NCBI GenBank assembly: GCA_036872755.1
Contig: JAVHNS010000002.1
Span: 1,612,001 to 1,676,000, forward strand
Origin: Orbilia blumenaviensis
Lineage: Eukaryota > Ascomycota > Orbiliomycetes > Orbiliales > Orbiliaceae
DNA: 64,000 bases
Direction of reading: 5' to 3'
Of the stretch, positions 11,591 through 23,070 are shown piece by piece (positions within the stretch are counted from its first letter, which is position 1; each line of letters starts with the position of its first letter). Under the pieces are notes generated by a model. That model saw only the letters and a program-made list of their open reading frames with translations. It was not told the origin of the DNA and ran no database searches. A program made the translations under genes and the position numbers.

Positions 11591-12129
11591 CTTTTATCGT
11601 CTTCGTCTTCTTCTTCTTCTTCTTTACGAATAGATAGGTTTTTAAGATGAGAATGGATTTATTGAGAATATATATATACCTAAGTAGGTATCTTTTATTC
11701 TTTAACAGAATGTCTGTCCCTCTGTTTTGGATAGGTGGGGCTTTTTTTTTTTTTTTGCTTTCGGTGGCCGAGTGCTCAGCTGAGGGAAGAAATCTGTTAG
11801 AACTACTGTGCACCCATATCCAGTACGTCTGCTAGTAAAGCAGATACCGGAGAGTATAAAATAAGATAATCGGCGTACATACCAAGATAACAAATCGATT
11901 GCAATAAATAAATAGATGTATTACGACCGAGGAATTCAAAAGAGTCGAGATGAATGCTCAGCTCAGCTCAGGCGGATAAGAGATCTAGATCAGGATGATG
12001 GAGAAGATGAGCAATTAGAAGATAGAACAGACAGACTGGGGTAAGTAAGTAAATAATATCACCGCTAACTACTAGCTCCAGATTAGTAAGAGGGGGGGGA
12101 GGAAGGAAAGTTCCTAACTAACCGCTGCT

Positions 12130-12161
<32 letters not shown>

Positions 12162-12609
12162 ATTCAGTGAGGAATCGATGCATGAGTCCTGTCCCGACCA
12201 ATTGAAAAGCAAATGACATCCGTTTGGATTTGGCCGATTGGCAGTGCGTCTTTAGTTCCCGGGGGTCCGAGCTTATCATCCGGTATCGGCCCCGGGATAT
12301 AGATTGCTCCCGTGGTATGTTCCCGGGTGTGTGATAGTATCGCGGGGATAGCTTCACCGGGGACGACGACCTTCTTTGTAGCTTAGCTTAGCTTAGCTTC
12401 AGTACCTTAAAACACCATCATATATTATCACCATCACCATCACCATCACCACCACGACAACCAGTACCTACCTACCTACCTACCTCTCCCCCCCTCCGGC
12501 CCATTATGATCACCAGATAGCTACGCGCATCAATACCGATCAATCAATCAATCCACCCTACTCGACAAGTAGGTAGGTAGGCAACAATAACAAGGTGGCT
12601 GGCAAAAGA
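11591..12609. promoter_or_regulatory. Divergent promoter region, ARG4 / Arp10-like
   Basis: 1019 bp. Holds an A26 run at 12137-12162, a TAGCT repeat near 12378-12398, an ATCACC-type repeat near 12425-12452 and a TACC repeat near 12463-12484. I found no TGACTCA element of the kind bound by Gcn4/CpcA. Confidence 0.5.
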
Positions 12610-14581
12610 ATGTCGTCCCGAGACCCCACCAAGCTCTCCCCAAACGCCCCCTACAAGCCCTCCTCCTCCTCCTCGTCTTCTCACCATGCTCACCACCACC
12701 ACCACCACCACCACCGCTCCACCAATCTCTCCGCGAACCCCACATCCTCAACAACCCCTCAATCCCGCTTCTCAACCTCCGCCTTCTCCTCCCCCGGCAG
12801 CAGCAGCTCCCTCCACCAAGTCGACGAACCCCTGATCTTTGAACTCGGCACCCGTTTCTTCCGGGCAGGTTTTAGTAATGAATCTTCACCTCGTTGTAAA
12901 ATTGGGATCACACCGGAGATGTATGGGAGGGTTGGGTTGAAAGGTAGAGGAGGGACGAGGATGAATAGACGGACTGGGGAGGCTGCGGGACCGAGGATCA
13001 GGAATACGGGGAGTGAGGAGTGGGAGCTTTGGACTAGCGATTTGAGGCTTAAGGACCTAGGTGTGGTTGAGGATTTGATGGAGAGGGTGTTGAGGGAGGC
13101 GTATAATAAGTACTTCTCCCCTGCTCCAAATTCTTTGTCTTAACCTCTTGTTTTCATTTATTCTACTTTTTTGATTTGGAGGCTAATTTTTTTTTTATAG
13201 ATATCTACTAATCGAATCCAAATCCAAACGGCTGATAATAATCCTCCCCCCAATCTTCCCCACCGCAATCCAAAACACCCTCTCCCACCTCCTCTTCCTC
13301 CACTTCCAACCCCCAGCGATAACCTACCTCTCCTCACCCGTCCTGAGCTGTCTCGCCGCAGGCTTGCGATCAGCGTTAGTCGTCGACATCGGCTGGCAGG
13401 AAACCACGATAACACCGGTATACGAACTACGGCCTTTGACATCATTTATTAAATTCTCGAGCAGGGGCGCTAAGAGCCTTGTGGAGGTTTTTGGACAGTT
13501 ATTATGGAATACGATTAAACCGGCGGGGGATGATGAGAGTTGGTGGAGGATTTTTAATTGGGCTGAGGTGGAGGATTTACTTGCGAGGTTTGGGTGGTGT
13601 AGAGGGGTTGAAGCGGCTAGGGAGGTGGGGAGGCAGAGGGCTAGGATGGCGTTTGGGATGGCGGTTGGGGATGATGAGGAGAAGAAGGAAGGGGGGGAAG
13701 GGGAGGATGTTGATGCGAAGGGGGAGAGGCGTGAAGTGAAGGGAGAAGGAGATGAGGCTGTGGGGGGAGAAGAAGAAGAAGAGGAGGTGGTGGAGGAAGA
13801 AAAGGATGCGATTACCGAGAGGGCTAGGCTTAAGAAAGAACAGGCGGATCTCAAAGCTCAGAAACGACGGGAGGTGATATCGGACGCCAAAGTCGAGCTG
13901 GAGTTTAAAACTCCGCTTCTGGAGAACAAAAAGACAAAGATGAAACTACCGTTCGATGCGATGAGCGCGCCTGTCGAATACGCATTCTTCTTACCCAGTT
14001 GGACGAAAGTACAGAGTTTTAAAGACGAGGAAAGGGAGAAAGGGTACGTTCCTGTCCCCGCGGTCGAGGAGCTTATGGAGGGGTGTCAGGGGAGAGCGGA
14101 GTATGAGGACGAATCGGAGTATACTTTGCCCTACCTTGTGTTTTTGGCATTGCTGCATTGTCCGGTTGATGTTCGAGCGGCTTGTATCCCGAGGATTGTG
14201 ATCACTGGGGGGGCAGCTGGGATGCCTGGACTGAAATCGAGGATACTGGGAGACCTACGGGAATTTGTGGAGGATAGAGGCGGATGGGAGCTAGTAAAGA
14301 GAAGGAATAAAAAGGGAGAAGAACGACGGAAGGAATTGACAGAAAAACGGGAGAAGGGGGAGGAGCAGAAGGCGAAGGAGAAGAAAGAGAGGGAAATGCT
14401 GCAGAGCGAGAAGGAAAAACTGAGGGATAAGTATGAGAAGTCTGGAGGGGTGGCTCCTGGGACCATTCGAGGGGTTGAGACTATGGGGCCTTGGATCGGA
14501 GGGAGTATTCTTAGCGGGGCGAGGATCAAGGGGACTGTTGAGGTCGAGAGGGAGAAGTTTATGAGCAGCCATCGGGCGTAG
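12610..14581 (+). CDS. Actin-related protein Arp10/Arp11-like (dynactin pointed-end subunit)
   Basis: Exons 12610-13109 and 13201-14581 encode 626 aa. An actin fold is visible in pieces: EPLIFELGTRFFRAGFSNES near residue 80 (first phosphate loop), KRLIIILPPIFP, and LVVDIGWQETTITPVYE (second phosphate loop, diverged). Near the C-terminus comes MGPWIGGSILSG, corresponding to actin's WIGGS-L segment, and then VEREKF. These match Arp10/Arp11, the pointed-end actin-like protein of dynactin (Neurospora ro-7 family), better than actin or the other Arps. Two charged insertions, at residues about 330-400 and 540-590, interrupt the fold. The N-terminus carries poly-Ser and an eight-His run. The start is the ATG at 12610; the in-frame GTG at 12595 is not used in eukaryotes. 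Confidence 0.62.
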
Positions 14582-14989
14582 AGCGTCGCGAGGGTATAGT
14601 CATTCTTCTTTCCATTTTTTTATTTTTTTATCATACTACTTTGAAATGCATTTTAGCGGGTATCTATACCACTTCTTTCTCCCGTTTATACCATTTCCCC
14701 CCTTCTTCTTCTTTTTACAATTGCCTAGATAGTATAGAGAAGAGTCCATGAAGCCGTTGTTCTGTATATACTACTGCTACTACCACCATAGAGGAGGTAT
14801 ATATCGAAGAGAGTTATGTGTTGGTCGTGTCGTATAAACCCGCCTTCCCTGGCTCCATACAAAACCCCGAAATCAATTAATTCCCCAGAACTAATTAAAG
14901 GTTAATCCGTCATTCATCCATCCCATCCCTCCAGCACTGTCACCACCACCACCACCACGGGGAGGCAAAGAAAAAAAAAGGAAGGAACA
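14582..14989 (+). other. Short tandem intergenic region
   Basis: 408 bp between the Arp10-like stop and the next start. Ends with a CACCAC repeat and an A-rich leader (14938-14989). No other feature. Confidence 0.5.
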
Positions 14990-15264
14990 ATGGCATACAC
15001 AACCAACGCAACCAAGCGTTCCCGCGCAACCTTCGAAAAGGAAGATACATCACCCTACCTAATCTACGGCACCGCGATTCCCAAACCCTCCGCAGCAGCA
15101 GCAGCAGCAGGAGATAATACAAATACGAACAACGTACCGATATGGAAGCAGGAAGTGGTCGACGAACGCGGTCGGAAGCGACTGCATGGCGCGTTCATGG
15201 GCGGGTTTTCCGCTGGGTATTTTAATACTGTGGGGTCGAAAGAAGGTGTCTGTCCCCTCTTTTC

Positions 15265-15295
<31 letters not shown>

Positions 15296-17704
15296 TATTT
15301 TTCTTATTGTTTTTTTTTTTTGTCTTATGGGTTTATTGGGATTTGCTGTTTATTTTGGGAATATGGTTGAAGGAATTGGAATTGACTGACACTTTTTTAT
15401 TATCACCATGATTATTTAAAAAAATAATTAGGATGGACACCCTCGACATTCACATCATCACGCACCAACCGCGCGAAATTCACAGCGTTAAAACCGGAGG
15501 ATTTTATGGATGATGAAGACCGCGTCGAAGCCGAGGCTGAGGAGGAAAGGCGGGTTCAGCGGGAAGCTGAGTTAGCCGCCACCGCCGCCGCCTCCTCCTC
15601 CACAGGAACAACAGCAGAGGAATTAACTGCCAGAGGGTTGGATAATACTGCTAAATTGTTTGAGATGCTCGGTGCTGTTCGTGGGAGTGTGGATGAATAT
15701 CCTGTTGGGAGGAAGATGATGCTGAAGCTCGGGTGGAGGGAGGGGACTGGGGTTGGGCCGAAGGTTAGGAGGAAGGTTAGGGACCAGGAAGTTGGTGGTA
15801 TTGGTGGTTCTGGTGGTGCTGGTGGAGAGGAGGAGGAGGATTTTAAGACATACTTGTTTCTGCCGGAGGATGTTAAGATTGTTGAGTATCCTGCAAAGAC
15901 GGATGTGAAGGGGTTGGGATACGCTGGGGAGTTGAAGGCTGATGGTGATGGTGGTGGTGGTGATGATGGAGAAGGGGTGATGAAGGCTTTGCAGAAACCG
16001 AAGGCAGCGACGGTCTTGAGGAAGCCGAATGTACGGCTTGGAATGGGCGTGGGGGTTTTCAATGATGACGGCGAGGACGATGAGGATATCTATGAAATCA
16101 AGCCAAAGTCAGCTTACAACAAGGTGCTTGGGGCGGATAAGAAGAAGCAGCAGAAACAGAAAAGTACGGCGGCGGCTGTGACAATTGCCACCTCGGGTAG
16201 CGGTGGGGCTGCGGCCAAACCCGCACTTAAAGTCCCCGGCAGACATGTGTTCGTGTCGAAAAAGAATATTTCAAAGATACGAAGGTGTCGAGACGGCACG
16301 CTACCGCTCCCCGGGTTTATTCTTCAGGATGAGCCGTTTTGGGATCAGTCTGCGAAGGAGTTTCCACTGCCTGAGGTACCTGACGGGTGGATTCCTAAGC
16401 GATTGCTGGCGGATCCTGCGAAGTATGCTGCTGCTACTACTACTACTGCTTCTACTACAGTTGGGAAAACGGCAAACACTGCGCCGTTGGATATCAAAGC
16501 CAGGGCCGCACTGCTAGGTGAAGAACAGCGACCTGGAAAATCCGTCTTCGACTTCCTTACCCCCGCGGCGCGAGAACGTATCGCGTCGGCTTCTGGGAAG
16601 AAGAATCTTCCACAGGCGAAGGGGGAGCAAGTCGATACTGGTAAAGATGCATTACAGAAAGCGAAGGATGCGATACCGTATCTGGAGAAGGAAGTGGCAG
16701 AGAATGCGCTGAAGGGGTTTTTACCGTATGCGGACGCACCTGAGAAGAGGGCGAGGTACAGGAGTTTCTTAGAGATTAAAGCTGGGATACGGAGTGGTAT
16801 GCCAGTGAGGGTATGTTAGAACCTTAATCCCCCCCCCTCCTTCCTTCTCTCTCTCACATTATCTTATTCTTTTCTTCGATGATATATTACCGAGGTTCAA
16901 ATTTCCCGAGAGTTTTTGTTCAATGGAAGTGAGTGCTAATACAAGATCATCGGGATGTCACTTGGGGTGGGGGAAATAAAACAGGACAAAGGCGTACCCC
17001 TCGAAGACTGGGGTCGAGAACTTCACGAATTCGCACATGCCGCAAGAATCTTCAAACCGGTCACAGGCCTAATGGCGAACAGATTCACATCCTCAAGTTC
17101 AATAGCATCACAGCTACCAACGACAGGCGGGAGCAGGAATTTAGAAGCTAATGAAGAGGAGTTGATCACCCGACCTTCCTTAGCGGTAAAAAAGGAGGAT
17201 CCGGCGCTTGAGGCGGCAAAGATGGGGATGTATGGTGCTATGACGCGGAGTGTGGTGCAGTTTTTCCCGACGAGGTTGCTGTGTAAGAGGTTTAATGTGG
17301 TTCCGCCGGTGAATGTGGATCCTGATATGGGGGATGAAGGGATGGGAGGGGGAGGGGGTGGAGGGAAAAATGTGGAGTTGGTGGGGAAGAGGGAGATGGA
17401 TCGGCTGATGATTGAGGCGAATACGAATGCCGATTGGAGGGGTGCTAGGAGCGTGGGGTTTGAAAGTGCGGGGAGGGGTGGTGGTGGTGCAGGTACGGGT
17501 GCAGGGTATTCATTGTATGGTGATAGTGGTGATCAAGGGGGTATGCATATGGGAGATGAGATGGAGGTAGATGTAGGTATGGAGGGGAAGCGAGACGAAG
17601 ACGAGAAGGTTGATATCACTCATAATCCAGCACTGGAGGCACCGAGGGCTGGGGATGAGGTTTTCAAAGCGATATTTGGAGATGATTCGGAAGATGAGGA
17701 TTAA
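14990..17704 (+). CDS. G-patch protein, TGH/GPATCH1 family (splicing-associated)
   Basis: Exons 14990-15245, 15432-16810 and 16946-17704 encode 797 aa. Plants call this family TOUGH and animals GPATCH1; its members associate with the spliceosome. The N-terminal family block is clear: [20 protein letters not shown], then KEGWTPSTF formed exactly across intron 1, then [15 protein letters not shown]. The G-patch lies near residues 145-180 ([19 protein letters not shown]). A second family block, [20 protein letters not shown] and [14 protein letters not shown], is followed across intron 2 by [20 protein letters not shown], also typical. The C-terminal half has [11 protein letters not shown]. Glycine- and acidic-rich low-complexity segments are scattered. 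Introns are 186 and 135 bp. The 3' side opens into a 2.5-kb gene-free region. Confidence 0.88.
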
Positions 17705-20182
17705 TAGCCCATCTCTTTTCATCCAAACTTTCAGCATATTACCCCCCTCAAAAACATGATATTTTGATGCCGATGTTCTATGTATCTGCATCCGCGAGAA
17801 AAGATGCAGAGACCACGAAGATATTCCGGAAGCATAAGACTACCCAGTTTTGATGCGATAGTGTGTGCCAGGGTCGGGTCTGGCAGCCTAAACAGACTAG
17901 TTCTTTTTTTTTACTTTGACCGTCATCATCGTCAGGGACGTCACTAGCGCCTGTGTCTGTCTTGAACTCAAAACCTTCACATGCAAAAAAAAAAAAAAGA
18001 AAGAGAAATAATCACTACAAATTCGAATTTCGAACGGTTCGAGTTGGACCAGTTTCATATCAGCACACGCTGCATGAGCATATGCATATACGGAGGGTAC
18101 ATATGTGTGAGTATGGATTTATTTTTGTTTTGTGATCGTGATTCTGTCGTGCCAGTGAGAGAAAAAAAGAGAGAGAGAGGATACTTCTTGCATGCATGCA
18201 TGTAGACACAGACGGGTGTCCAATTCGATGTTGCATCATTCGATTCGAGTTCCCCCCCGGCCCAGCTGAGTGGTACATCCTATAGGCCTAAAAGGTACTG
18301 AACCTGAGAGAATTTGTGTAATACATTGCCCTGGATTCGATTCGGCGACTCAATTCCCGCCCGCAATTGCGATTCGATTTCGATTACCCTGCACTGACTT
18401 TACATACCTTACCATATAACGAACGGACGAAACGAACGCTAGCTAGCTGGGCCCTTTCGCTAGCCTGCGGGAATTTTCGAAGCTCTAGAAAGAAAAGAAA
18501 AGAAAAGAAAACCAGTCTAGCGGCTGCACGTTTTAAGCCATGGATCTGGATGCAAGGGTTCTGTGCAGTTTGCGCATGCACATGGATCTGGCAGATATCC
18601 CCGGCCGGGCCAACTTTTTTTTTTCTTTTGGTGTTTTGGGAAAGGCCGCCGTCTTCGGAGGAACTTCGATTCGACGACTCATACTTTTTCTCTCTCTCTC
18701 TTTTGATCGATCTTTATAGACTGTTTGTGGGTTTCCGTGCCGTCAAGTCAAAGGTGCCAGATATATGCATACGTATAGGGAATAGGTAGACGTTACATAC
18801 CTCGGACCTGTAACTGCGCTACTTTTTATTTTATTTCATTTTATATATTTTTATATATTTTCTTTTGAGTGCCGTCAGAGTTTCGTCGTCCCATCACATA
18901 CATACATATAGATATATTATCTGGTGATAATATTTTTGCTGACCCGAACTTGCCGTCTCCGCAGTGCATAATTACATACGCATGTTTTGAAAGCAAGCTA
19001 GCGGTTAGGTACCTACCCAAGCACTTACATACATACCCAGCAAGCCAGCCAGCCGGTCAGCCAGCCAAGCTAGTGTGAGATCGTTTCCGAGGAGTCAATC
19101 CTTCACACATTTACACTTACACTTACACGGCCTTGCATTGCATTTTGTCCATTGCCGTTGCATTACTTCTGATTGCTGGTGCGGTGATATCGATCCGGTG
19201 AGTGAATGTGTGTGGTGGATACACTTAGCTTAGCCCCCGGGTAACGACACCTGGCGGGTTTTTTTGACCTCCCAAACTATACTACTACTACTACCTAGCG
19301 AACCTAGCTAACCTCAACCCTCGACGTCTCAGCAGAAGCGCCATTTTATTTTTTTTTATTTTATCCGTCCATCCTCCCCTCCCCCGAAAAGACACTCTAT
19401 CGATTAAATATATATTTATATATATTAGCTGTCTATTCCCTCGAACTCGTGAAGAAGAAGAAAGGAAAGGAAAGGAAGGAAAGAAAAAAAAAAAAAAGAA
19501 GAGATCGAATGTCTCAAACACAGCCCGCCTTCTTATAGACCACCCAACTGGCACCTGCATCCTCGATCGAGAGCTTCAAAAACCAGAACCGCATAACATA
19601 CACATGGAAAGCTGTCCAAACGTCTACAATTCGCTACTTCCCTTATCAAGCTCTCACCCCCACCATAGCCTCGTCGCGGACGTTTCACTCCCTCTGGACA
19701 TCATCCAGTACAAAGGACATCCCTTTTGGCCGAGATAACACTCCACGCCCGTCCGTCGTCGACTCCCGCCGTCGCCCCATTCTAGCTCTACCATTACCCT
19801 CTCTATTCTCTTCCTCCTCTCAATCAGCTCATCATCCTATCATATCCTACACGGGTACGCATACACGCACGCATACGGCTCACCCCAAGGGCACACCACC
19901 CCGCAAAAATCCTCTTATCTATATATAGAGGTCCTGCTTGCCCGTCTTTTGACATACTCCCCATACCGACAGTTTCCACGAACGTTGGTCACCCGAAATC
20001 TGCAGACCAGCCTTCTCCAGGTTTTTTATTTTTCTTCTAATCCAATCTCTTCCTTGTCTTTTTGCGCCTACTCGAGACGATCTCCCTCTTCGGCCATAGA
20101 CGAAATTGCGCCATCGATATCTCTTACGTAATTCCAACTTTTGACTACCCACAAGCACAAGCAAAAAAGAGACATCCAAACC
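17705..20182 (+). promoter_or_regulatory. Long region upstream of aspartokinase
   Basis: 2478 bp. Contains A/T runs, a GCAT repeat near 18190-18202, GCCAGCCAGCC repeats near 19039-19068 and pyrimidine-rich DNA at about 19620-19835 that probably marks the core promoter. One GAGTCA/TGACTC at 19092-19097 matches the core bound by Gcn4/CpcA in amino-acid genes, but it lies about 1.1 kb upstream and a single 6-mer is weak evidence. No RNA gene seen. Confidence 0.4.
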
Positions 20183-21955
20183 ATGGCTCCAGCATCGCCA
20201 ATCAACGGCTTCAGCAGCGATGGACAGCACTCGCCTCCAAGCTCTGTCAATGGAGACCACTCCCACATGTACAACTCTGTCGAGTTCTTACGTAGCAATC
20301 AAGCCCCCGCGGGATGGGTCATCCAGAAATTTGGCGGAACCAGCGTCGGCAAGTTCCCAGAAAAGATTGCTGAGGAAATCGTCAAGGTCTATGTCGCCCA
20401 TAGCAAGGTTGCCATCGTGTGTTCGGCCAGAAGCACAGATACCAAAGCGGAAGGAACTACCAATCGGTGGGTGCCCCCCCCCCCTTCTCTTCTCCTCTTT
20501 ACCCCAGGTTTTTTGTTTCTTTTTTTTGGTTGTTATTACATATTTGCTCTCACTATTGCTTCGCTTTTGGCATTATGTAAAAAGATTATGCAGGTTTCGT
20601 TTTTTTACTAACTTGGTTCTATTTGTCATGTTGCTTCTAGACTCTTGAATGCTGCGGCCCAGGCCATGGTTGCTGACTCAACCAAGTACCTCGATGTCGT
20701 CGATCAGATCCGAGAAGACCATATCCACGAAGCCAAGAAGCTTATCAGGGATCCAGAACTCGCGCAGGAACTTTGCAACAGCATTGAAGCTGAGTGTGGC
20801 AAGCTGGCCAGCTTCCTTGGCGCAGCTCAGATTATAAATGAGATTTCTCCAAAATCCAAGGATATTATCATTGGTGCCGGTGAGAAGCTTAGCTGCAGGC
20901 TTATGGCCACTCTCCTGAGGGATAGAGGGGTTGATGCCGAGTATGTAAACTTGGAAAACATCCTTCCGTCCGGCTACCAAATGAAGGGTGGGCTTTGTCA
21001 GAGCTTCTACGATGACCTGGCACAGCGTCTTGGTGAACGAATCCTTCAGTGCGGTGACAAGGTTCCTGTTATCACTGGATTCTTCGGCTATGTCCCCGGT
21101 TCTCTCTTGGATGTTATTGGTCGTGGGTACACGGACCTTTGCGCAGCACTTGTTGCTGTCGGTATTGATGCCGATGAGCTTCAGGTTTGGAAGGAGGTTG
21201 ATGGCATTTTCACCGCTGATCCCAGGAAGGTCCCTTCTGCCAAGTTGCTTCCTACCATTACACCCGAGGAAGCTGCAGAGCTTACGTACTATGGTTCTGA
21301 AGTCATCCACCCTTATACCATGGAGCAGGTCATCCGTGCCCGCATCCCTATCCGTATCAAGAACGTCGAGAACCCCACGGGGCTTGGTACTGTTATCTTC
21401 CCAGATACCATGTCGACTAAGGGTCTGGATACTCCACCCCATCCACCAAAGCTTATTCGTACTGAATCAGCCCATAACCTTCTCCAACTCCGCCCTCGTC
21501 GTCCCACGGCGGTCACGATCAAGAACAAGATCGTAGTTCTTAACATCCACTCGAACCGTAAATCCCTCTCTCACGGTTTCTTCGCCAACATCTTCTCCAC
21601 GCTGGATAAATACCAATTGGTGGTGGATCTTATCTCCACCTCCGAAGTCCACGTTTCCATGGCATTACACGCAGAGGTCCGCGAGGAGTCCATGCGCGAT
21701 GCTATCGATGATCTGAGGAAGTACGGAACGGTGGATGTTATCCGCAACATGACCATTTTGAGTCTGGTGGGCAAGTACATGAGGAATATGGTTGGTATTG
21801 CCGGGAAGATGTTTACTACGCTTGCGGCGAGTGATGTGAATATTGAGATGATTAGCCAGGGGGCTAGTGAGATCAATATTTCGTGTGTTATTGATGAGAA
21901 GGATGCTGCGAAGGCTTTGAAGGTTATTCATGATAAGGTGTTGTTTGAAGGTTAG
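20183..21955 (+). CDS. HOM3: Aspartate kinase (aspartokinase)
   Basis: Phosphorylates aspartate, the first committed step toward threonine, methionine and isoleucine in fungi. Exons 20183-20466 and 20641-21955 give 532 aa, close to yeast Hom3 (527). The signature WVIQKFGGTSVGKF is near residue 50. Kinase-domain blocks follow: GAGEKLSCRLMATLLRDRG, PVITGFFGYVPG, TDLCAALVAVGIDADELQVW, KEVDGIFTADPRKV and ELTYYGSEVIHPYTMEQVI. Two ACT domains at the C-terminus (from about residue 385) are where threonine acts as feedback inhibitor. A Pro- and Arg-rich linker (PPHPPKLIRTES) joins the two halves. The intron (174 bp) begins GTGGGT followed by a C11 run. The start is the ATG at 20183; an in-frame TTG further up is not credible. 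Confidence 0.96.
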
Positions 21956-22682
21956 AGTTACTACTTGCTTTGCTTTTATAGCGAAGGCAGGGGGGATGTC
22001 GTTTCATTTTCTTCTATTGGTCTTTTACTACACTATTTGGCTTGTTTCCTTTTTTCTTTCTTTCTATTTCCTTCTAGACTATTTCGCCTAATGTTCCCCC
22101 CTTCTTTTTTCCTTTTATTTTGTTTTTTATCATGGGGCATGAATCTTTTTTGTCTTTTTTCGAACATCATGACAGGGGAGCGAAAAAAAGGGCATTCAAC
22201 ACCGGCGTAGCTAGGAGATTGGACTTGGACGAACAGGGGTGTTATGACATCCGCTCAAGAGACAACGACTAACTAACTAGATGGTAGAATAAGCGTCGAC
22301 TTTGGCATCTTTTCCTTTCTATTTTTCTTCTTATTATTCTTTTAGACTTTTCTTTATCGGTTTCTTTTGTAGAATATAATAATCCCTTTTTCTTTCTTTC
22401 TTTATTATCATTTTTTAGGGTTACTGTCTTCTAAACTCCCTTTTGTCTAGTTGATTAGTTGGTGGGAATGCGTGCAGGATAAACATGAATTCAACTTCAT
22501 GTGTGAGGCATACATATGCATTCAATATAAAAGAAATATATCCAAGTTTTATTTTCCCGGTAACCGTGCTAAGCGCATACCATGATGTATACCTTGTATT
22601 CTGACAATGGTAATCGGAAGCTGAATTGTGATTGGAAAGGAATACACTTCCTCTCTCTCTCTCGCTCTCTGATATGTGACTA

Positions 22683-22827
22683 TCAGGGCGCACAGGAACC
22701 CGGCCGCCAGGAACTTAACCCTCTTGTCGATTGCGGCGGGAATGCTTGTGGTGGATATGGGAGAGGAAAGCATTCCAGTTAACCGTGCCGTTTGAGTTCC
22801 TGGCGGCCGGGTTCCTGTGCGCCCTGA
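22683..22827. repeat. Foldback element: perfect 33-bp inverted repeat around a 79-bp spacer
   Basis: The left arm 22683-22715 and right arm 22795-22827 are exact reverse complements over 33 bases and GC-rich; each contains GGAACCCGGCCGCCAGGAAC. Inside the spacer a second 9-bp inverted repeat, GGAATGCTT (22739-22747) with AAGCATTCC (22768-22776), nests within the first. Pairing stops abruptly at the arm ends, and I see no clear target-site duplication. It could be a small foldback transposable element or a hairpin RNA source. Confidence 0.9.
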
Positions 22828-22928
22828 AAACACCACGACTTATTGTTATTTGTGATTGTGATATAGGTTCCTTTTTGTATGTGTATATATATAATCTTAT
22901 TTCCGTACACAAAAAAATATATTTAGAG

Positions 22929-22930
<2 letters not shown>

Positions 22931-22966
<36 letters not shown>
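22931..22966 (+). repeat. Poly(dT) tract, 36 T
   Basis: An uninterrupted run of 36 T about 105 bp upstream of the membrane glycoprotein start codon. Long dA:dT tracts exclude nucleosomes, so it may act as a promoter element. Length is likely polymorphic. Confidence 0.85.
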
Positions 22967-22971
<5 letters not shown>

Positions 22972-23070
22972 TTGTAGAAAGGATTTCTCCCATGCTAGAC
23001 TCTACGTCACCCTGCTGCTCACCATATCGATTTATATATACACAAAAATCCAACAAATTATATTAAAACC

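Larger units (their letters stand above)
21956..23070 (+). other. Intergenic region with foldback element and long T tract
   Basis: 1115 bp between aspartokinase and the membrane glycoprotein gene. The first half is T-rich 3' flank. The second half contains the inverted repeat at 22683-22827 and the T36 tract at 22931-22966, listed separately. No RNA gene recognised otherwise. Confidence 0.6.

Noticed and set aside
15556..16062. 168-codon minus-strand frame inside the G-patch gene
   Set aside because: Pro/Ser/Pro-rich product typical of antisense reading of Glu/Gly-rich coding sequence; the plus-strand gene is well supported.
18367..18789. 140-codon plus-strand frame upstream of aspartokinase
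   Set aside because: Begins at a non-ATG codon, is rich in simple-repeat residues and shows no domain.
19604..19740. Possible uORF of about 43 codons upstream of aspartokinase
   Set aside because: It lies upstream of or within the pyrimidine-rich core-promoter stretch, so it is probably not in the transcript.
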